Below the pieces are notes generated by a model. The model made no database searches and was not told where the DNA came from. It saw only the letters and a list, made by a program, of their open reading frames with translations. The translations under genes were made by a program, and so were the position numbers. From NCBI RefSeq assembly GCF_901542415.1, contig NZ_CABEHV010000004.1, forward strand, positions 558,001 to 622,000: a stretch of 64,000 nucleotides of DNA, in the 5' to 3' direction. Positions 59,466 through 64,000 of the stretch are shown one piece after another. Every line of letters begins with the position of its first letter. Position 1 is the stretch's first letter. The DNA comes from Streptococcus mitis. Lineage in GTDB: Bacteria; Bacillota; Bacilli; Lactobacillales; Streptococcaceae.

Positions 59466-59545
59466 ATGACCACAAATGAACTAGAAAATCAGCCGATTTC
59501 TAATTCACCTGTGATCATGCCTAATATTACTTAGTAACACTCACC
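59466..59545 (-). promoter_or_regulatory. LacT-controlled terminator/antiterminator leader
   Basis: On the - strand a RAT-like segment (59517-59545, containing TGTTACTAAGTAATATTAGGC) overlaps a 53-base terminator (59466-59518: ATGATCACAGGTGAA...TTCATTTGTGGTCAT) followed by TTTTTTG. The two structures are mutually exclusive, as in bgl/lac antitermination systems. Confidence 0.85.
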
Positions 59546-59565
59546 TTGTATTAACTTGTGATTTA

Positions 59566-59602
59566 AGTATAGCACAAGTAAGTTATTTTGTAAACCTTTA
59601 CA
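59566..59602 (-). promoter_or_regulatory. lacTFEG promoter with cre-like palindrome
   Basis: On the - strand TTTACA (59589-59594), 17 bases, TATACT (59566-59571). A 14-base palindrome TGTAAACCTTTACA (59589-59602) overlaps the -35, a likely CcpA or LacR site. Confidence 0.75.
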
Positions 59603-59693
59603 TACAACTTTTTTTAAAAATTTTTAGAGCTAATTTCTCAAAGTAACTTCCACTTGCCCAACCAAAGTGGAAATTAGTCTAAAACGGATTTTT

Positions 59694-60955
59694 ATGGTGG
59701 AATTAAGTGTGAGACGTTTGAGTTAGAAATGAGGTCTACTATGACAAAACATAAACACCTTACCCTTTCAGACCGTAATGATATCCAATTAGGCTTAGAG
59801 CGCGGTGAAACCTTCAAAGCTATCGGACAATCCATTCTAAAAGACCCAACTACTGTTTCCAAAGAAGTCAAACGAAACAGACAAGTCCGAGAGTCTACAT
59901 GCGATAACCTTCCTTGCCCTTTACTCGATAAGGCTCCCTTTGTCTGTAATGGATGCCCTAAAAGAAGACAAAATTGTGGATTTAAAAAAATCTTCTACCT
60001 TGCTAAACAAGCTCAAAAACAGTACGAACAAACTCTTGTCGAAGCTCGTGAAGGAACTCCCCTTAATTCCAAGGCCTTCTGGGACATGGACAAAGTCATT
60101 TCTGATGGTGTTAAAAAGGGACAACACATCTATCATATCCTCAAAACTCATAACCTTGATGTCAGTTCCTCAACCGTCTATCGACACATCCGAAAAGGAT
60201 ACCTATCTATCGCTCATATTGACCTAGCCAGAGCCGTTAAATTCAAAGAAAGACGGAAAAGGAAACTACCTTCCATCCCTAAAGAAGCTAAAAAAGGCCG
60301 TTCCTATGAGGATTTCCAAAACTATTTAGTCCTTAATCAACTAGACTCTTGGCTGGAAATGGACACAGTTCTGGGGAGGATGGGAGGTAAAGTCCTACTT
60401 ACCTTCAACCTGTCTTTCTGTAACTTTATCTTCGCTAGGCTTCTGGATAATAAAACTGCCCTTGAGGTTACCAAACACCTCTATACCATCAAGAACACTC
60501 TTCATGAAGCTGATAAAGATTTCTTCCAACTCTTTCCTGTCATTCTTACCGATAATGGTGGAGAGTTTGCCAGGGTTGATGATATCGAAATGGATGTGCG
60601 AGGAGAGAGTAAACTCTTCTTTTGTGACCCTAATCGCTCTGACCAGAAAGGGAGAATTGAGAAAAACCACACACTGATTCGAGACATTCTACCTAAGGGA
60701 ACTGCTTTTGACAACTTAACTCAAGAGGACATCAATCTCGTCTGCTCTCATGTCAACAGTGTCAAACGTGCTGCTTTGAATGGAAAGTCAGCCTATGAGC
60801 TCTTTGCCTTTACCTATGGAGAAGAGATTCCTAAGCTTCTAGGTATTTCTAAAATACCTGCAGAAGACGTCTGTCAGTCTTCGAAATTACTCCAACATAA
60901 GTTCTAAAAACTAACCTTTAACCGCATTCAAACGTCTCACACTAACTTCCACCAT
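59694..60955 (+). mobile_element. IS30-family insertion sequence in the lac operon
   Basis: About 1.26 kb bounded by 28-base inverted ends (59694-59721 and 60928-60955) that match at 26 positions and start ATGGTGGAA. It encloses one transposase gene. Similar GTGGAA-TTAG hairpins lie just outside both ends (59644-59678 and 61112-61146), suggesting an older related insertion at the same place. Confidence 0.85.
59741..60907 (+). CDS. IS30-family transposase
   Basis: A 388-residue transposase. The N-terminal IS30 helix-turn-helix is LTLSDRNDIQLGLERG...AIGQSILKDPTTVSKEVKRN, followed by a cysteine-rich stretch (CDNLPCPLLD...CNGCPKRRQNC) and the DDE catalytic core: Asp in LEMDTVLG, Asp in LTDNGGEF, Glu in KGRIEKNH. 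All three are present, so it looks functional. Start ATG 59741 follows TGAGG by 7 bases. Confidence 0.93.
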   Translation: MTKHKHLTLSDRNDIQLGLERGETFKAIGQSILKDPTTVSKEVKRNRQVRESTCDNLPCPLLDKAPFVCNGCPKRRQNCGFKKIFYLAKQAQKQYEQTLVEAREGTPLNSKAFWDMDKVISDGVKKGQHIYHILKTHNLDVSSSTVYRHIRKGYLSIAHIDLARAVKFKERRKRKLPSIPKEAKKGRSYEDFQNYLVLNQLDSWLEMDTVLGRMGGKVLLTFNLSFCNFIFARLLDNKTALEVTKHLYTIKNTLHEADKDFFQLFPVILTDNGGEFARVDDIEMDVRGESKLFFCDPNRSDQKGRIEKNHTLIRDILPKGTAFDNLTQEDINLVCSHVNSVKRAALNGKSAYELFAFTYGEEIPKLLGISKIPAEDVCQSSKLLQHKF

Positions 60956-61053
60956 AGCGGAACTTAATCTGAAACGCTTTCAGATGAGGGGATTTTGTGC
61001 GCTCTTTTTTTCGATTCCTTTTGGTTACAAAAGCGATGAAATCAAGCATTAGT

Positions 61054-61097
61054 AAAACCAGTGGAACTTACCCTGACACGGATTTCCACTGGTTTTT
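61054..61097. terminator. terminator between the IS and lacD
   Basis: AAAACCAGTGGAA and TTCCACTGGTTTTT arms with a loop of about 17 bases. It can stop lacABCD transcription about 100 bases after lacD. The remaining 60908-61200 spacer holds only IS-end-like hairpins. Confidence 0.75.
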
Positions 61098-61200
61098 AGG
61101 ATTTTTATCAGACTAACTTCCACTTCTACTAGCGGTGGAACTTAGTTTGCGAATTTACCAAAAATTTTTAGATTCATGTTCCTAACCTAGGAGGACTTGC

Positions 61201-62181
61201 TTACACGCGTTCTTTCCATGAAGTCGCTGTTGTTTGAAGAACTTTGTTGAGTTCGTCAATGTTTTCAAAACCAGTTGTGCGAAGCCATTCGCGAGCTGCT
61301 GCTTCACCATCTTTGATGTAAGCTTCAACTGATCCAGCCCATGTTGCACGGCCACAAAGAACACCATTGAAGTTTGCACCTGATTCATGAGCAAATACAA
61401 GAGTATCTTGGAAAAGTTTAGCTGATACACCAGCACTCAAGTAGATGTATGGCAAGTTAGTTGCTTCATCTTGTGCTTTGAAGAAGGCTGCTGCTTCTTC
61501 ACGTGTATAAACTACTTCACCTTCAGCGAAGCCTTCAACATATTTAATGTTAACAGGAACTTCTACTTTCAAGACATCAATGTTGAAACGTGGGTCTGAG
61601 AAGACTTTCATAGCACCAATAACTTTGTGTGGTTTTACTTTCGCATATTCTACAGAACCTGCATCAGCAATTTTTTCATCGTAAGCAAGGATTTCAAGGA
61701 AGAATGGGATATCTTCAGCCACACATTCAGAACCGATACGTTCGATGTAAGCTTGTTTTTCTTGGTTGAGTTCGTCTGAGCTATCTAGGTCATAGTAAAG
61801 CAAGAATTTAACTGCATCTGCACCTTCTTCTTTAATACGTTTTGCAGACCAAACATCCAAGCAGTCTGGCAAGCGTTTTGTGCTTGTTGTGTCATAACCT
61901 GTTTTTTCATAAGCAAGGAGAAGACCAGCTTTTTCATCAAGAGCTTTAGTCGCTGGAAGTCCATATTCAGGGTCAAGGAGCATAGATGAAGCGTATTTAG
62001 TCAATTCATCCGCTACCAAGACTTTCAGTTCTTCCATTTGAGCCACTGTTGGTTCTTCTGTTTGGTGTTGAGCCATGAGGCGTTTTAAAGCACCACGTTG
62101 GTCAAATGCAAGAGCTGAGATGATACCATTTTCATCAGAAAGTTTTTCTAAGCGTGCACGTTTTTGTTCTGTTAAAGCCAT
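61201..62181 (-). CDS. lacD: tagatose 1,6-diphosphate aldolase
   Basis: Cleaves tagatose-1,6-diphosphate to DHAP and glyceraldehyde-3-phosphate, the last step of the tagatose pathway. The 326-residue class I aldolase has [14 protein letters not shown] (about 22-35), [10 protein letters not shown] (Schiff-base region, about 118) and [11 protein letters not shown]. It lies 1 base after lacC. The IS downstream separates it from lacT. Confidence 0.97.
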   Translation of the reverse strand: MALTEQKRARLEKLSDENGIISALAFDQRGALKRLMAQHQTEEPTVAQMEELKVLVADELTKYASSMLLDPEYGLPATKALDEKAGLLLAYEKTGYDTTSTKRLPDCLDVWSAKRIKEEGADAVKFLLYYDLDSSDELNQEKQAYIERIGSECVAEDIPFFLEILAYDEKIADAGSVEYAKVKPHKVIGAMKVFSDPRFNIDVLKVEVPVNIKYVEGFAEGEVVYTREEAAAFFKAQDEATNLPYIYLSAGVSAKLFQDTLVFAHESGANFNGVLCGRATWAGSVEAYIKDGEAAAREWLRTTGFENIDELNKVLQTTATSWKERV

Positions 62182-62182
62182 T

Positions 62183-63112
62183 TTATACCTCTTTTACTAT
62201 TAATTGATCATATAGAGCTTGATAGTTGGCCATGTTGACATGACCAGTCATTTTTTCTTGAGCATTGAGCATACCAAGGACATTTGCCTTGATGAGTAGT
62301 TCTGCATCCGATTCTTTATGAAGTAGTCCTGAAGAAATCCCTGCTACTGTAGAATCTCCAGATCCAACAGGGTTGACTACCTGAATTCTAGGAATATCTA
62401 CCTTGTAGAAAGTGTCACCATGTTTGGCAAAGGCACCGTTGGCACCAAGTGAAACGATAATCCATTCAATACCTGCAAACAAAGGTTCTTGAAGGACTTC
62501 TTTTAATTCATCCAAATCCTCAGAAACTTCTCTTCCAAGAAGCTGGGACAATTCCTCATTATTTGGTTTGATGACGGTTGGTTTATGTGTTGATTCAAGA
62601 ACCGCCTGAAGTGCTGTACCAGAGCAGTCCAAAACAACAGGCTTGCCAGCTTGATTAGCAAGTTCTACCAAGCTCGCATAGTAATCAACTGGAAGACCAG
62701 CTGGCAGACTACCCGATATGGCTACTACTTCAACCGAGTCCAGGAGATTTTTGAAATGTTCCAAAAAGTCTTGACCTTCTTGTTCCAATACTTCAGGACC
62801 TTTTTCAAGAACTTCTGTTTGGTTGTCTCCGTGGAGAATAGCGATACAGTTACGAGTCTCTCCCTGAATTGAGAAGAAATCTTTCTTTACTTGATCATCG
62901 ATATTTTCAACCAAAAACTCACCAAGTTTACCACCCACTAAACCAGTAGCAAGAACAGAATCTCCGAATTCTGAAAGTACTCGGGTAACATTGAGTCCCT
63001 TACCACCAGCCGTTTTGGTTACATCCACCACACGATTGACAGTATCAATCTTCAACTCATCCAAGGGATAGGAAATATCAATGGATGGGTTCATTGTGAC
63101 TGTTAAAATCAT
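62183..63112 (-). CDS. lacC: tagatose-6-phosphate kinase
   Basis: Phosphorylates tagatose-6-phosphate with ATP. The 309-residue PfkB-family kinase has N-terminal [29 protein letters not shown] (about 37-51) and the catalytic-base motif [12 protein letters not shown] (about 248). Ordered lacA-lacB-lacC-lacD on the - strand with 10 bases between lacB and lacC. Confidence 0.97.
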   Translation of the reverse strand: MILTVTMNPSIDISYPLDELKIDTVNRVVDVTKTAGGKGLNVTRVLSEFGDSVLATGLVGGKLGEFLVENIDDQVKKDFFSIQGETRNCIAILHGDNQTEVLEKGPEVLEQEGQDFLEHFKNLLDSVEVVAISGSLPAGLPVDYYASLVELANQAGKPVVLDCSGTALQAVLESTHKPTVIKPNNEELSQLLGREVSEDLDELKEVLQEPLFAGIEWIIVSLGANGAFAKHGDTFYKVDIPRIQVVNPVGSGDSTVAGISSGLLHKESDAELLIKANVLGMLNAQEKMTGHVNMANYQALYDQLIVKEV

Positions 63113-63122
63113 AGGTTACCTC

Positions 63123-63638
63123 TTAATCGTGGTATTCTCCGCGATCCCATTTTTCAAGGAATTCAGTGAAGAAGTTTGCGTCTGTTTGTTGAGCATTGTG
63201 ACTTTCAAGGTGTTCAATTTTCGCAATCAATTTTTTGTTTTCTTCAGATGGTTTGTATTCAGCATGGATGAAAGCTTCGATGATATCACACATGAGCAGT
63301 TCACCAGTAATCTTACCACCAAAACCGATAACGTTAGCGTTCAATTGCTCTTTAGCATAAAGAGCTGTTGTCATATCACGAACCAAGGCAGAACGGACAC
63401 CTGGAACTTTATTTACAGCATTGTTGATACCAACACCAGTACCACAGATACATACCCCAAGATCAGCTTGACCGCTAGTTACAGCTTCCCCTACTTTTTT
63501 ACCAAAGATTGGGTAGTGAGTACGTGTGTGGTCATATGTACCAAAGTCAATGACTTCATATCCTTTTGATTTCAAAAATTCTGAAACCGCCATTTTTTCA
63601 TCTGTTACGATGTGGTCACATCCAATTGCAATTCTCAT
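63123..63638 (-). CDS. lacB: galactose-6-phosphate isomerase subunit LacB
   Basis: One of two subunits that convert galactose-6-phosphate to tagatose-6-phosphate. The 171-residue RpiB-fold protein shows [12 protein letters not shown] at the N-terminus and [21 protein letters not shown] (split across about residues 60-80), the active-site Cys motif. GGAGGGAAT precedes the ATG. It is separated from lacA by a BOX-like repeat. Confidence 0.97.
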   Translation of the reverse strand: MRIAIGCDHIVTDEKMAVSEFLKSKGYEVIDFGTYDHTRTHYPIFGKKVGEAVTSGQADLGVCICGTGVGINNAVNKVPGVRSALVRDMTTALYAKEQLNANVIGFGGKITGELLMCDIIEAFIHAEYKPSEENKKLIAKIEHLESHNAQQTDANFFTEFLEKWDRGEYHD

Positions 63639-63685
63639 TAGTTATTCCCTCCGATTAATTATATAAATCTAATATCATTTATCCC

Positions 63686-63786
63686 TACTCAAGAAAAATC
63701 AAGATTAGCTTAGGAAGCGAGCTGCAAGCATAACTGAGGTTAGCTAAAGTGAGCTGACAACAGATTATCTTGATTTTTGAAGAGTA
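63686..63786 (-). repeat. diverged BOX-like element between lacA and lacB
   Basis: Terminal inverted ends TACTCAAGAAAAATCAAGA and TCTTGATTTTTGAAGAGTA match those of the BOX element at 42181 in pattern. On the - strand the last part (GCAGCTCGCTTCCTAAGC...) follows boxC. The boxA core is not conserved. It abuts the lacA stop codon. Confidence 0.6.
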
Positions 63787-64000
63787 TTAGCACATTTTGT
63801 TCAACATGTCGACCCTAATTTGGTGACGTCCACCATCGTATTTACCGTTAACAAATCCTTTAGCGATGTTTTTAGCCAATTCATCACCGACAAGTTGTGC
63901 ACCCATAGTGATCATACGTGAGTTGTTGTGTCCACGAGTCATATAAGCTGAACGTTCGTCAGATACTTCTGCAGCAACCATTCCTTTAATCTTAGTTGCA
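63787..64000 (-). CDS. lacA: galactose-6-phosphate isomerase subunit LacA, 3' part
   Basis: The C-terminal 70 codons of LacA, the partner of LacB; the frame runs off the right edge (LacA is about 141 residues). Recognisable are [20 protein letters not shown], with the His-Asn-Asn region of the family shown in part here as [10 protein letters not shown], and the conserved end [15 protein letters not shown]. First gene of lacABCD; its promoter is outside the window. Confidence 0.95.
   Translation of the reverse strand, partial: ATKIKGMVAAEVSDERSAYMTRGHNNSRMITMGAQLVGDELAKNIAKGFVNGKYDGGRHQIRVDMLNKMC

Noticed and set aside
60968..60986. CcpA site in CTGAAACGCTTTCAG near lacD
   Set aside because: The core is one base short of the cre spacing and it lies downstream of lacD, not at a promoter.

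Overview
The window is a low-GC Firmicute chromosome segment. Gene content and order identify it as Streptococcus pneumoniae or a very close mitis-group relative: rexB-rexA, IgA1-protease paralogues, rbgA-rnhB, a CLC channel, xerS beside its dif site, lplA and the pyruvate/acetoin dehydrogenase genes, ung-mutX-pyrC, ptsHI, nrdHEF and the lac (tagatose) operon. A BOX element carrying the boxA core supports this. A dif_SL site (27670-27700) lies just upstream of xerS, so the window spans the replication terminus. Most genes to its left are on the + strand and most to its right on the - strand.

Left part (1-23.1 kb). The AddAB-type recombination nuclease (rexB partial, rexA) and a conserved unknown gene are followed by two tandem M26 zinc metalloproteases. 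The first (iga) has an in-frame stop after codon 169 and an AT-rich central block that looks imported. The second (ZmpD-like by position) is intact. Next come a MITE-like repeat, a RelB/RelE-type toxin-antitoxin pair, rbgA, rnhB and a CLC channel.

Terminus cassette (23.5-27.6 kb). An AT-rich accessory block sits between two 116-bp direct repeats (about 90% identical), directly beside dif_SL. It carries a possible uracil-DNA-glycosylase-fold protein, a small membrane-anchored protein, a Cys-His-Asp (transglutaminase/papain-like) protein and an LA2681-type HEPN RNase. The HEPN gene is broken by an exact 13-bp tandem duplication. This is the best candidate here for an undescribed defence-type locus.

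Right part (27.7-46 kb). xerS is followed by lplA and the four dehydrogenase genes; the lipoyl domain is on E3 while E2 has two subunit-binding domains and no lipoyl domain. Then come a MATE transporter, pyrC, mutX, ung and a HAD phosphatase. A cluster of small membrane proteins includes a relic of a double-glycine-leader peptide. After a palindrome-rich spacer and a BOX element comes a PEP-dependent dihydroxyacetone kinase operon (dhaKLM) divergent from its activator genes dhaS-dhaQ, with a good DhaS operator.

Far right (46-64 kb). A ClbS/DfsB-like protein, a cysteine-cluster protein, ptsHI and nrdHEF (with NrdR-like boxes) precede lacR and the lac genes. An IS30-family element separates lacABCD from lacTFEG. 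lacTFEG keeps its own promoter, a cre-like palindrome and a LacT antiterminator/terminator leader. Three exact-period 124-bp tandem repeats fill the lacE-lacG gap, and a BOX-like repeat lies between lacA (partial, right edge) and lacB.
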